DNA from: Alphaproteobacteria bacterium
GTDB taxonomy: Bacteria; Pseudomonadota; Alphaproteobacteria; Rhodobacterales; Rhodobacteraceae
Reading direction: 5' to 3'
DNA length: 64,000 nt
Assembly: GCA_030433335.1 (NCBI GenBank)
Contig: JAUILL010000002.1
Coordinates: forward strand, 62,001-126,000
Shown here: piece after piece, positions 10,362 through 19,946 of the stretch
Layout: every line of letters begins with the position of its first letter
Numbering within the stretch: the stretch's first letter is position 1
Notes under the pieces: model-generated
What the model was told of the DNA's origin: nothing
The model's database searches: none
What the model saw: only the letters and a program-made list of their open reading frames with translations
Made by a program: the position numbers and the translations under genes

Positions 10362-10883
10362 ATGCCGAATAAAAACGCCCTGCGCATTGTGGGGATACTT
10401 TTCTGTTCTTCAGGTGTGGTCGCACTGGCCGCGCCGATGATGGTCTCTATCGCGATCGAGCTGATTGCGGGCTGGCTTTTCATCTTTATTGGGACGATCC
10501 AGATCATCGCCGCTGCGCAATCGGTGCATCGGCCAGTGGTGCGGGGCACCTTGGGCCTCGGGGTTGTGTCCCTATTGCTCGGGGTGGTGCTGATCGCAGC
10601 TCCTGCAGCAGGCTTGCAGACATTGACTCTGCTCGTCGCGCTGATCTTCATGCTATCAGGCGCGTTGAAACTGGCCTTGGGCCGCTACCTGAGCGGACCA
10701 AAAGGAAGCCGCATTCTATTTCTGTCTGGCTTGGTGTCCGCCTCTTTGGGCGCGTTGATTGCCCTGACCCTCCCGCAAAGCGCGACGGTCACACTGGGGC
10801 TGATGCTGGGGGCAGAACTGCTCTCACACGGGATCGCGGCACTGGTGATCGCCAGCACCGCGCCGGATCAGTCAGAGCGCTGA
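10362..10883 (+). CDS. HdeD-like membrane protein (DUF308)
   Basis: 173 aa, six hydrophobic segments with HdeD-type repeat pattern. Confidence 0.75.
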   Translation: MPNKNALRIVGILFCSSGVVALAAPMMVSIAIELIAGWLFIFIGTIQIIAAAQSVHRPVVRGTLGLGVVSLLLGVVLIAAPAAGLQTLTLLVALIFMLSGALKLALGRYLSGPKGSRILFLSGLVSASLGALIALTLPQSATVTLGLMLGAELLSHGIAALVIASTAPDQSER

Positions 10884-11560
10884 CGCAGCTTGTCGAGAAG
10901 TTTGGCCCAGCCGCCCGGGCTGACCACAAAAGACAGCAAGAACCCCGCAACGAAGCCGCCAATGTCGGCCACCCAATCTTTGGGACCGCTAAACAGCACA
11001 GCAAACAGCAGTTGTATTCCCAGCAGCATCCCGATCAGCGAAAATGCCCGAACCTGCGCCTCGCCCATCTGCCCGAGCCGCAGCCACAGGACATAAGTAA
11101 AGGCGCCAATGAACCCGTACGCCCCGGGGTATGCTCCGAACAGCAGACGATCACCGCCGACAAAGACGGCATAGACCACTGCCCCGACCACGGTCGCAAA
11201 GAGGAAGACGGCCAAAGTCGCGATAGCTCCGAACGCCTCGCCGACCATCTTGCCCAGTGCCAGCACAAACACGCCCGCAAACAGCGCGTGGACAAAACTG
11301 CCGTGCACAAACGCGTAGGAGACAAAGCGCTTCAGATGCTCTGGCGGGAAAACGCCGTTCTCAAACATCCACCAAAAGACGCGAGGCGAGAACCCGTATT
11401 CCTCGAGCGCAGACATGCGCCAACCAACCCCCATCGCCCCGCCGATGATCCCGCGATCCGCCAGCGACAGTACAGCTTCGATCCCGACCAGAACCAAAAA
11501 GAGCGCCACAATGTAGGGCGGCATCGGGTTGATAGGACCATTATGCGGGGGGGTGTTCAT
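10868..11560 (-). CDS. Rhomboid family membrane protein
   Basis: MPPYIVALFLVLVGIEAVLSL...FVSYAFVHGSFVHALFAGVFVLALG...GAYPGAYGFIGAFTY; start taken at MNTPPHNG. Confidence 0.8.
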   Translation of the reverse strand: MNTPPHNGPINPMPPYIVALFLVLVGIEAVLSLADRGIIGGAMGVGWRMSALEEYGFSPRVFWWMFENGVFPPEHLKRFVSYAFVHGSFVHALFAGVFVLALGKMVGEAFGAIATLAVFLFATVVGAVVYAVFVGGDRLLFGAYPGAYGFIGAFTYVLWLRLGQMGEAQVRAFSLIGMLLGIQLLFAVLFSGPKDWVADIGGFVAGFLLSFVVSPGGWAKLLDKLRQRSD

Positions 11561-11633
11561 GGTGCGATCCTTGACGTTGCCTTTGGGCAGGGGGTAAGCG
11601 ATGCAGGCCTTAAAATCCAGACGGAGAATTCCG

Positions 11634-12662
11634 ATGACTGCAGCCACCCATACCCCCCGTGTGTTTTCGGGGATCAAACCTTCGGGCGGTTTGACACTGG
11701 GGAACTACCTCGGTGCGATCAAACGCTTTGTGGACATGCAGGGACAGGACTACGAGACAATCTACTGTGTCGTGGACCTGCATGCGATCACCGTCTGGCA
11801 AGATCCCGCAGAACTCAAGAACGCAACGCGCGAAGTCGCCGCCGGTTTCATTGCTTCGGGCATCGACCCGACAAAATCGATCCTGTTCAACCAGGCATCG
11901 GTCCCGCAGCATGCGGAGCTTGGCTGGATCTTTAACTGTGTTGCGCGCGTAGGCTGGATGAACCGCATGACCCAGTTCAAGGACAAGGCCGGCAAGAACG
12001 CCGAGAAAGTGTCCTTGGGTCTCTATGCCTATCCTTCGCTGATGGCGGCGGACATTCTGCTGTACCACGCAACTCATGTTCCCGTGGGCGAAGATCAGAA
12101 GCAGCACGTTGAACTGACCCGCGACATCGCGACTAAGTTCAACAACGACTTCAAATGCGACGACTTCTTCCCCATGTGCGAGCCGATCATCGAGGGCCCC
12201 GCCACCCGCGTGATGAACCTGCGTGACGGGTCGAAAAAGATGTCCAAGTCCGGCGAGTCGGACATGGAGCGCATCAATATGACCGATGACGCAGACACCA
12301 TCGCCAAGAAGTTCAAGAAGGCTAAAACCGACCCCGAGCCTCTGCCCGAGTCGCTGGACGGCCTGAGCGAACGCCCCGAGGCCCGCAACTTGGTGAACAT
12401 CTACGCCGCGCTGTCCGACACCACCAACGAGGCTGTGATCGCCGAGTTCGGCGGCGAAGGCTGGGGCAAATTCAAGCCCGCGCTAGCCGATCTGGCCGTG
12501 GACAAACTTGCCCCGATCTCGACCGAGATGAAGCGTTTGATGGACGATCCTGCGGAAATCGATCGCATTCTATTGGCAGGCGCCGACCGCGCCCAAGAGA
12601 TCGCGGAACCGATCCTGCAGCAGACCTACGACATCGTCGGTCTGCTGCGTCCCAAGCGCTAA
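11634..12662 (+). CDS. trpS: Tryptophanyl-tRNA synthetase
   Basis: [34 protein letters not shown] motif. Confidence 0.97.
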   Translation: MTAATHTPRVFSGIKPSGGLTLGNYLGAIKRFVDMQGQDYETIYCVVDLHAITVWQDPAELKNATREVAAGFIASGIDPTKSILFNQASVPQHAELGWIFNCVARVGWMNRMTQFKDKAGKNAEKVSLGLYAYPSLMAADILLYHATHVPVGEDQKQHVELTRDIATKFNNDFKCDDFFPMCEPIIEGPATRVMNLRDGSKKMSKSGESDMERINMTDDADTIAKKFKKAKTDPEPLPESLDGLSERPEARNLVNIYAALSDTTNEAVIAEFGGEGWGKFKPALADLAVDKLAPISTEMKRLMDDPAEIDRILLAGADRAQEIAEPILQQTYDIVGLLRPKR

Positions 12663-12762
12663 TTGGCGAAACGTTAACACAATCGTCATGATCCGCACCT
12701 AAAGATCATGGTGGTTTTGATAACCTATCCCTTCTGCGTCCAAGGCGTTTCCTATGAAGACG

Positions 12763-12790
12763 GCCTCCGCGATTTGCGGGGGCTTTTTCA
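12763..12790 (+). terminator. Rho-independent terminator downstream of trpS
   Basis: GCCTCCGC-gattt-GCGGGGGC followed by TTTTT. Confidence 0.7.
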
Positions 12791-12919
12791 TGCGCGCTTG
12801 TTGTGGCCCCGCGCCTGTGGCGGGGCAAGGTAACGGGGTATTTAAACCAAGAAAGAGGCTGTGTGCTTGCCAGACTTGAGCGGGCAGTGCAGAGTTGGCC
12901 CTCAGTCGGGAGGGCTTCG

Positions 12920-13375
12920 ATGCGCAAATTCCTTGTTGTTCTGGATGATACACGCGAATGCTTGAACGCGATGCGTTTTGCCGCGATGCGGGCGGCGCAC
13001 ACAGGCGGCGGCGTCACCATTTTGTCGATCATTCCGCCCGATGAATTTAATCACTGGATCGGCGTTGGCGACATTATGCGCGAAGAAACCCGCGAGCGTA
13101 TTCAGGCGCATTACGAGGTTTTCGCCAAATGGATGCGGGACAAGCAGAATGTTGATCCTGAATTGGTGATCCGCGAAGGTGAGCCTGTGCCCGAGATTTT
13201 GGCACATGTTCGCGAGGATGAAGAGATTGGGGTGCTGGTGTTAGGCGCGGGATCCGGCAAGGGCGGGCCTGGTCCTCTGGTCACTCAATTGACCCGATCT
13301 GCAGGGGAGTTGCCGATTCCGTTCACCATTGTCCCTGGCGATATGAGCAAAGAGCGGCTCGAGGCGATCACCTGA
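12920..13375 (+). CDS. Universal stress protein family
   Basis: MRKFLVVLDDTRECLNAMRFAAMRAAHTGGGVTILSI ... LVLGAGSGKGGPGPL. Confidence 0.9.
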   Translation: MRKFLVVLDDTRECLNAMRFAAMRAAHTGGGVTILSIIPPDEFNHWIGVGDIMREETRERIQAHYEVFAKWMRDKQNVDPELVIREGEPVPEILAHVREDEEIGVLVLGAGSGKGGPGPLVTQLTRSAGELPIPFTIVPGDMSKERLEAIT

Positions 13376-13384
13376 ACCGCAGAC

Positions 13385-13401
13385 TTTAGAATGCTTCTAA
13401 A
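13385..13401. promoter_or_regulatory. Perfect palindrome TTTAGAA-TGC-TTCTAAA, ICE (Irr box)-like operator
   Basis: 17-bp perfect dyad 3 bp upstream of a TTGACA -35-like hexamer (13404-13409). Confidence 0.7.
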
Positions 13402-13460
13402 CCTTGACAGTCGGGCGGCGCGCCCGCATATCCATTGGTGAGTTAACCGGAGGCCCCCTC

Positions 13461-14024
13461 ATGTTCATCCAGACTGAATCGACCCCGAACCCGGCGACGT
13501 TGAAATTCCTGCCCGGGCAGGCGGTTTTGGAAGTTGGCACTGCAGATTTCCCGAGCACTGATACCGCGGCGAAATCGCCTCTGGCCACCCGTTTGTTCGC
13601 CGTTTCGGGCGTGTCGGGCGTGTTCTTGGGCAACGACTTTGTCACCGTGACCAAGGCAGACGATGTCGAGTGGGACCACATCAAGCCGAACCTGCTTGGC
13701 GCGATCATGGAGCATTTCCAGTCCGGTGCCCCCGTGATGGACGAAGGCGAGACCGCATCGTCGGGCCACGCAGAACACACCGGTGAGGACGGCGAAATCG
13801 TCACCCAGATCAAAGAGCTTCTGGACACCCGCGTGCGTCCTGCGGTGGCTCAGGATGGCGGCGACATTACCTTCCACGGCTTTGATCGCGGCGTCGTATA
13901 TTTGCACATGCAAGGCGCTTGCGCAGGTTGCCCCAGCAGCACCCTGACTCTGAAGATGGGCATTGAGAACCTGCTGCGCCACTATATCCCCGAAGTGACC
14001 GAAGTGCGCCCCGTCGCCGTATAA
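13461..14024 (+). CDS. NifU family Fe-S scaffold/carrier protein (Nfu type)
   Basis: MFIQTESTPNPATLKFLPG; GACAGCPSSTLTLKMGIE CxxC motif. Confidence 0.95.
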   Translation: MFIQTESTPNPATLKFLPGQAVLEVGTADFPSTDTAAKSPLATRLFAVSGVSGVFLGNDFVTVTKADDVEWDHIKPNLLGAIMEHFQSGAPVMDEGETASSGHAEHTGEDGEIVTQIKELLDTRVRPAVAQDGGDITFHGFDRGVVYLHMQGACAGCPSSTLTLKMGIENLLRHYIPEVTEVRPVAV

Positions 14025-14026
14025 CG

Positions 14027-14611
14027 ATGGTTTGGACTCTGGCGTTTGATACATCGGCCGCGCATTGCGCGGCCGCTTTGCTGAACGGGGATAAGTTGGT
14101 CGCTGCCCGTGCCATCGAGATGTCGCGCGGCCAGGCCGAGCATCTGGTGCCATTGATCGAAGAGGTCTTGACCGAGGGTGGATGCACGTGGGCTGACCTT
14201 GGCGTGATCGGCGTGGGCATCGGGCCCGGCAATTTCACTGGCATCCGCATCTCGGTTTCCGCTGCGCGCGGAATGGCGATGGCTCTGGGCATTCCTGCGG
14301 TGGGCGTTTCCACTCTGGATGCGGTCGCGCTGGATGCCCGGCGTCCTGTGCGTGTCCACGTGCCCGCCCCCCGCGATCAGGTCTATGAGCAGGGCTTCGG
14401 TTGCGCGCCGGAGTTGCCCGAGATGCGCCCTGCAGGTGATGACGGCGAAACGCCTGTAATCTTGCCCCCTGCTCCGGCTGAACTGGCCGAGCGGATCGCG
14501 CGCATCGCTCTGACCCGTGCGCCGTTCGAAACCGAAGCCCCCGCGCCGCTTTATTTACGAGCGGCAGACGCAGCGCCTGCAAAAGATGCGCCGCCGGTGA
14601 TTTTGCCGTGA
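14027..14611 (+). CDS. tsaB: tRNA threonylcarbamoyladenosine biosynthesis protein TsaB
   Basis: LAFDTSAAHCAAALL..., GVGIGPGNFTGIRISVSAARGMAMAL. Confidence 0.93.
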   Translation: MVWTLAFDTSAAHCAAALLNGDKLVAARAIEMSRGQAEHLVPLIEEVLTEGGCTWADLGVIGVGIGPGNFTGIRISVSAARGMAMALGIPAVGVSTLDAVALDARRPVRVHVPAPRDQVYEQGFGCAPELPEMRPAGDDGETPVILPPAPAELAERIARIALTRAPFETEAPAPLYLRAADAAPAKDAPPVILP

Positions 14612-15024
14612 CACCCGAAACGCTTGCCGCAACGCACGCACGCGCCATGACCGAGACCAAGGCATGGGGCGCGAAGGATTTCGCGGATCTGTTGGGTCAG
14701 ACCGGCGTGTTCGTGGTCGGCGATGCAAGCAGCTACGCCTTGGGCCGCGTGATCTTTGACGAGGTGGAACTGCTGACCATCGTCACGGACCCTGCCTTGC
14801 AAAAGCAAGGGCTTGGCAGAAAAACGCTCGCTCAATTCCATGCCACTGCGCAGAAAATGGGGGCCGCAACGGCGTTCCTAGAGGTATCTGTGGAAAACTC
14901 TGCCGCCATAGCGCTTTACCTGAAAACGGGCTGGCAAGAGGTGGGCAAGCGCAAGGCCTACTACCATCTGCAGGACGGCCGCGTGGTGGATGCTTTGGTG
15001 ATGTCGCGGTCACTCGCCGAGTGA
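14608..15024 (+). CDS. rimI: Ribosomal protein S18-alanine N-acetyltransferase-like GNAT
   Basis: GNAT motif LQKQGLGRKTLAQF, FLEVSVENSAAIALYLKTGWQEVGKRKAYY; tsaB-linked. Confidence 0.88.
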   Translation: MTPETLAATHARAMTETKAWGAKDFADLLGQTGVFVVGDASSYALGRVIFDEVELLTIVTDPALQKQGLGRKTLAQFHATAQKMGAATAFLEVSVENSAAIALYLKTGWQEVGKRKAYYHLQDGRVVDALVMSRSLAE

Positions 15025-15030
15025 ACGCAG

Positions 15031-15079
15031 GGTCAACTGACCAAACAATCAAAAATTCTATTGACCCTTCTGGATGGGT
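15031..15079. promoter_or_regulatory. Two dyads upstream of BMP transporter operon: GGTCA-AC-TGACC (15031-15042) and GACCC-ttctggat-GGGTC (15061-15079)
   Basis: Perfect inverted repeats in the intergenic region upstream of 15173. Confidence 0.4.
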
Positions 15080-15172
15080 CGGCACTAAATTGGGCAGAGC
15101 CGGACCAGACGAGTCCGCAGCCGAAAGGTGCGCCAAGCTGTAGGGCAGCACCTCGTCCAACAGGAGACTATC

Positions 15173-16162
15173 ATGACCAAGATGCAGAAATTCTTTGGCG
15201 CTGCCGCCGCGCTGGCCCTGACCGCAGGTGCCGCCGCAGCCGAGCCCGCGCTGATCTATGACCTTGGCGGCAAGTTCGACAAAAGCTTCAACGAAGCGGC
15301 GCACATGGGCGCACAGAAGTGGGCCGAAGAAACCGGCGAGACCTATCGCGAGATCGAGCTTCAGTCCGAAGCCCAGCGCGAGCAGGCCCTGCGCCGCTTT
15401 GCCGAGGCAGGCGCCAACCCGATCGTCATGGCCGGCTTTGCCTTTGGTAGCGCTCTGGACGAAGTTGCCGGCGACTACCCTGACACCAAATTCGCGATCA
15501 TCGACATGGTGACCGACAAGCCGAACGTGCGCTCGGTCGTATTTAACGAGCACGAAGGCTCGTATTTGGTCGGCATGCTGGCGGCGATGAAGTCCGAGTC
15601 CGGCACCGTTGGTTTCGTGGGCGGCATGGACATCCCGCTGATCCGCAAATTCGCATGTGGCTACGTGCAGGGCGCCAAAGCGGCAAACCCCGACGCGACC
15701 GTCATCCAGAACATGACCGGCACCACCCCAGCCGCATGGGGTGACCCCGTCAAAGGCGCAGAGCTGACCAAAGCGCAAATCTCGCAGGGCGCTGACGTTG
15801 TGTATCACGCAGCCGGCGGCACCGGTGTGGGTGTTCTGCAAGCCGCTGCCGACGAGGGCATTCTGGGCATCGGCGTCGACAGCAACCAGAACTACATGCA
15901 CCCCGGCAAAGTTCTGACCTCGATGCTCAAACGCGTGGATAACGCGGTCTACGAGGCATTCTCGGCAGGCACCGATCTGGAAACCGGCATTCAGGTCATG
16001 GGCATAGCGAACGGCGGCATCGGCTACGCGATGGACGAAAACAACGCTGACCTCGTGACCGCAGAGATGAAAGCAGCTGTCGATGAGGCCGCCGCGAAAA
16101 TCGCGAGCGGTGAGCTGGTCGTTCACGACTACATGTCCGACAACACCTGCCCCGTCGAGTAA
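15173..16162 (+). CDS. BMP family ABC transporter substrate-binding protein
   Basis: Signal peptide; GGKFDKSFNEAAHMGAQKW..., AAGGTGVGVLQAAADEGILGIGVDSNQN. Confidence 0.93.
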   Translation: MTKMQKFFGAAAALALTAGAAAAEPALIYDLGGKFDKSFNEAAHMGAQKWAEETGETYREIELQSEAQREQALRRFAEAGANPIVMAGFAFGSALDEVAGDYPDTKFAIIDMVTDKPNVRSVVFNEHEGSYLVGMLAAMKSESGTVGFVGGMDIPLIRKFACGYVQGAKAANPDATVIQNMTGTTPAAWGDPVKGAELTKAQISQGADVVYHAAGGTGVGVLQAAADEGILGIGVDSNQNYMHPGKVLTSMLKRVDNAVYEAFSAGTDLETGIQVMGIANGGIGYAMDENNADLVTAEMKAAVDEAAAKIASGELVVHDYMSDNTCPVE

Positions 16163-16169
16163 GGCGCAC

Positions 16170-17780
16170 ATGGTTTCGAACCAACATACGGGGCGGCCAG
16201 ACATGGCCGCCCCTGATGCTGCCAAAGCTCCGGCGATCGAGCTGCGCGGTATCTCGAAATCCTTTGGGCCCGTGCAGGCGAACAAGGACATCTCGATCCG
16301 CGTGATGCCCGGAACGATCCACGGGATTATCGGTGAGAATGGCGCAGGGAAATCGACGCTGATGTCGATCCTTTACGGCTTTTACAAGGCGGACGCGGGC
16401 GAGGTTTTTATCAACGGAACCAAGACCAACATCACCGACAGTCAGGCCGCTATCGCGGCGGGCATCGGCATGGTGTTCCAGCACTTCAAGTTGGTACCAA
16501 ATTTTACCGTCCTCGAGAATGTGATCCTCGGGGCCGAAGATGGCGCGTTGCTGCGTCCGTCGCTGGCCAAGGCGCGCAAGGAATTGACCGCGCTGGCCAA
16601 GGAATACGAGCTGAACGTAAACCCCGACTCGGTCGTCGAAGACCTGAGCGTCGGTCACCAGCAGCGGGTCGAAATCCTGAAGGCTCTGTACCGCCGCGCC
16701 GAGATCCTGATCCTCGATGAACCGACAGGCGTGCTGACCCCCGCCGAGGCAGACCACCTGTTCCGCATTCTGGAAAACCTGCGCCGCGAGGGCAAAACCA
16801 TCATCCTGATCACGCACAAGCTGCGCGAGATTATGGAAACCACCGACACCGTCAGCGTCATGCGCCGCGGTCAGATGACGGCCACTGTCAAAACCGCCGA
16901 GACCAGCCCCGAGCAATTGGCCGAGCTGATGGTCGGCCGCAAAGTGCTGCTGCGCGTGGACAAAACCGCGTCCCGACCGGGCGCGAAAATCCTCGAGATC
17001 GAGAACTTGCAAGTGATCGACAGCGCAGGAGTCGAGCGGCTCAAGGGCATTGATCTGAACATCCATGCCGGTGAAATCCTCGGGATTGCGGGCGTTGCAG
17101 GGAATGGGCAGTCCGAATTGCTCGAGGTCCTTGGCGGGATGAGAGAGGCTAAAGGCACCATTCGCCTGAACGGCCAGCCCCTGCCCTTGTCCGGTGCCGG
17201 ATCGGACGCCAGCGCACGTCGTGATCTGGGCATCGCCCACGTGCCAGAGGATCGCCACCGCGAAGGTCTGATCCTAGATTTTCACGCTTGGGAAAACGTC
17301 GCTTTTGGGTATCACCGCGATGCAAAATACCAGCGCGGGATGTTCATGGACAACTCCGCCTTGCGCGCCGATACCGAAGCCAAGATGGCCAAGTTCGACG
17401 TCCGCCCGCCGGACCCATGGCTCGCGGCCAAAAGCTTTTCCGGCGGCAACCAGCAAAAGATCGTCGTCGCGCGCGAAATCGAGCGCAATCCCGACCTGTT
17501 GCTGATCGGCCAGCCCACCCGCGGCGTCGACATCGGCGCGATCGAGTTCATCCACGAACAGATCATCGCTCTGCGCGACCAAGGCAAAGCGATCCTGCTC
17601 GTCTCGGTGGAACTAGACGAAATCTTTGCCCTTTCCGACAGGATCGCGGTGATGTTCGACGGCCAGATTATGGGCGTTCGCAACCCCGCCACCACCAACG
17701 AAAAAGAGTTGGGCCTGATGATGGCCGGTATTACCGACACCAGCGCCCTCGCAACACAAGAGGCGTCCCAAAATGGATAA
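16170..17780 (+). CDS. ABC transporter ATP-binding protein (tandem ATPase, BMP/nucleoside type)
   Basis: Walker A GENGAGKSTLMSILYG; two ABC domains; operon context. Confidence 0.94.
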   Translation: MVSNQHTGRPDMAAPDAAKAPAIELRGISKSFGPVQANKDISIRVMPGTIHGIIGENGAGKSTLMSILYGFYKADAGEVFINGTKTNITDSQAAIAAGIGMVFQHFKLVPNFTVLENVILGAEDGALLRPSLAKARKELTALAKEYELNVNPDSVVEDLSVGHQQRVEILKALYRRAEILILDEPTGVLTPAEADHLFRILENLRREGKTIILITHKLREIMETTDTVSVMRRGQMTATVKTAETSPEQLAELMVGRKVLLRVDKTASRPGAKILEIENLQVIDSAGVERLKGIDLNIHAGEILGIAGVAGNGQSELLEVLGGMREAKGTIRLNGQPLPLSGAGSDASARRDLGIAHVPEDRHREGLILDFHAWENVAFGYHRDAKYQRGMFMDNSALRADTEAKMAKFDVRPPDPWLAAKSFSGGNQQKIVVAREIERNPDLLLIGQPTRGVDIGAIEFIHEQIIALRDQGKAILLVSVELDEIFALSDRIAVMFDGQIMGVRNPATTNEKELGLMMAGITDTSALATQEASQNG

Positions 17781-18864
17781 GATGCCCCGTTGGGCGGAGG
17801 TCTTTCTGGTCCCGCTCATCTCCCTGCTGCTGGCGGCGGTTCTGTCCGCGCTGGTGATCCTAGCCATCGGTGAAAACCCGTGGGCTGCGGTCAAAATGAT
17901 GGTCTCCGGCGCTTTGGGCTCGACCTATGGCTGGGGGTACACGCTGTACTACACCACCAACTTCATCTTCACCGGTCTGGCGGTCGCGGTGGCCTATCAC
18001 GCGCGGCTGTTCAATATCGGGGGCGAAGGTCAGGCGATGCTCGGCGGCCTTGGCGTGGCTTTGGCCTGTCTGTACTTGCCCCTACCCCACTGGCTGATCG
18101 CCCTGCCCATAGCGGCCGTTGGTGCGGCGCTGTTCGGGGCGGCTTGGGCGCTGATCCCCGCCTATCTACAAGCCAAACGCGGCAGCCATATCGTGATCAC
18201 CACGATCATGTTCAACTTTATCGCCGCGGGTCTTCTGAACTACCTCTTGGTAAACCTGATGCGCCCCGTTGGCTCGATGGACCCCGCTACCGACAAATTC
18301 CCCGAAGGCACCCACCTGCCCACCCTGCATGACCTGCTTGCCCCCATCGGGATCGAGTTCTCCAAGGCCGCGCCTGCCAACGTGACCTTTGTCGTCGGCC
18401 TGCTGGCCTGTCTGGTGGTCTGGCTTCTGCTTTGGCGCACGCGTCTGGGCTATGAAATCCGCGCGTTCGGGCATTCGGAGCCTGCAGCGGTCTACGCAGG
18501 CATTAACCCTGTCAAGATCACCATGATCGCCATGCTGATCTCTGGCGGCTTGGCTGGCATGATGGCCGTGAACAACGTCATGGGCGAAGCAGAACGTCTG
18601 GTCATGAACGCTGTCGAAGGCGCTGGCTTCATCGGGATCGCAGTCGCCCTGATGGGTCGCAACCACCCGTTTGGCGTCCTGATCGCGGCACTCCTGTTCG
18701 GCTTTCTGTACCAAGGCGGCGCGGAACTTGCCCTCTGGACCAGCATCCCGCGCGAGCTGATCGTCGTGATCCAAGCGCTCGTGATCCTGTTCACCGGCGC
18801 TCTCGACCACATGGTCCGAATGCCGCTAGAGCGCCTGTTCCTCGCCTTTAGAAAAGGAGCCTGA
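17773..18864 (+). CDS. ABC transporter permease
   Basis: Multi-TM; ARLFNIGGEGQAMLGGLGVALA; overlaps ATPase gene. Confidence 0.93.
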   Translation: MDKMPRWAEVFLVPLISLLLAAVLSALVILAIGENPWAAVKMMVSGALGSTYGWGYTLYYTTNFIFTGLAVAVAYHARLFNIGGEGQAMLGGLGVALACLYLPLPHWLIALPIAAVGAALFGAAWALIPAYLQAKRGSHIVITTIMFNFIAAGLLNYLLVNLMRPVGSMDPATDKFPEGTHLPTLHDLLAPIGIEFSKAAPANVTFVVGLLACLVVWLLLWRTRLGYEIRAFGHSEPAAVYAGINPVKITMIAMLISGGLAGMMAVNNVMGEAERLVMNAVEGAGFIGIAVALMGRNHPFGVLIAALLFGFLYQGGAELALWTSIPRELIVVIQALVILFTGALDHMVRMPLERLFLAFRKGA

Positions 18865-18866
18865 GC

Positions 18867-19832
18867 ATGGATTTTCTGACAATCATCCAGATCCTCGACT
18901 CCACCATCCGTCTGGCGACCCCGCTGCTTCTGGCCTGCCTCGCGGGCCTCTATAGCGAACGCGCGGGCGTTTTCGACATCGGGCTAGAGGGCAAGATGCT
19001 GGCCGCAGCCTTCCTCTCTGCCGCCGTCGCCTATGTGTCCGGTTCGGTCTGGTTGGGTCTGCTGGCGGGCATCGGCGCGTCGGTGCTGCTGGCGATGGTG
19101 CACGGCCTGGCCTCGATCACGTTCCGAGGCAACCAGTTGATCTCGGGCGTCGCGATTAACTTTCTGGCCGCCGGTCTAACCGTTCTGGTCGCCCAAAGCT
19201 GGTTCCAACAAGGCGGCCGCACCCCTAGCCTGATGGGCGGCGCACGGTTCGAACCAATCACCCTGCCATTTGCCGACGCCCTGTCTGGCGTCCCGTTCCT
19301 CGGACCAATCTATGGCGACCTGATCAGCGGCCATTCGGTGCTGGTCTACATGGCCTTTGCGATGGTGCCGATCACGTGGTGGGTGCTGTTCCGCACCCGC
19401 TTCGGCCTGCGCCTGCGGGCAGTGGGCGAGAACCCCGCCGCCGTCGACACCGCTGGCGTCTCGGTCACTCGTCTGCGCTATGCTGCCGTGTTGATCTGCG
19501 GCGTGCTCTGCGGTGTTGCCGGAGCCTATCTAGCAACCGGCCTGCAAGCGGGCTTTGTCAAAGACATGACTGCCGGCCGCGGCTTCATCGCACTGGCCGC
19601 GCTGATCTTTGCCAAGTGGCGCCCATGGAATGCGCTTTGGGCCTGCCTGCTGTTCGGCCTGCTCCAAGCCATTGCCCTGCGCTACCAGAACCTCGACCTT
19701 GGCGGGATCGTCATTCCGGTTCAGGTCATGGACGTGCTGCCCTATATCCTGACGGTGATCTTCCTCGCGGGCTTTGTGGGCAAAGCCATTCCTCCCCGAG
19801 CGGGCGGCGAGCCCTACGTCAAAGAGCGTTAA
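18867..19832 (+). CDS. ABC transporter permease
   Basis: Multi-TM; YSERAGVFDIGLEGKMLAAAFLSAA. Confidence 0.93.
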   Translation: MDFLTIIQILDSTIRLATPLLLACLAGLYSERAGVFDIGLEGKMLAAAFLSAAVAYVSGSVWLGLLAGIGASVLLAMVHGLASITFRGNQLISGVAINFLAAGLTVLVAQSWFQQGGRTPSLMGGARFEPITLPFADALSGVPFLGPIYGDLISGHSVLVYMAFAMVPITWWVLFRTRFGLRLRAVGENPAAVDTAGVSVTRLRYAAVLICGVLCGVAGAYLATGLQAGFVKDMTAGRGFIALAALIFAKWRPWNALWACLLFGLLQAIALRYQNLDLGGIVIPVQVMDVLPYILTVIFLAGFVGKAIPPRAGGEPYVKER

Positions 19833-19835
19833 CCA

Positions 19836-19866
19836 AAAAGCGGGGCCCAAGCGGCCCCGTTTCTGC
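19836..19866 (+). terminator. Terminator of BMP transporter operon
   Basis: CGGGGC-ccaagcg-GCCCCG followed by TTTCT. Confidence 0.6.
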
Positions 19867-19946
19867 AACGCAACAGGTGCGTCCCGAAGTGACTGGCCCG
19901 TTGCGATTTTCTTGTGCCCCGCACAAGTCACGCGCTACGGTGAACC

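Noticed and set aside
14783-16291. 502-aa minus-strand ORF and similar long antisense ORFs (7334-8836, 8761-9846, 26202-27521)
   Set aside because: All lie opposite strongly identified genes and lack family motifs.
18187-18194. Other GTGATCAC occurrences inside genes (e.g. in the ABC permease, sdhC, lpdA)
   Set aside because: Single, within coding sequence, no 21-bp partner.
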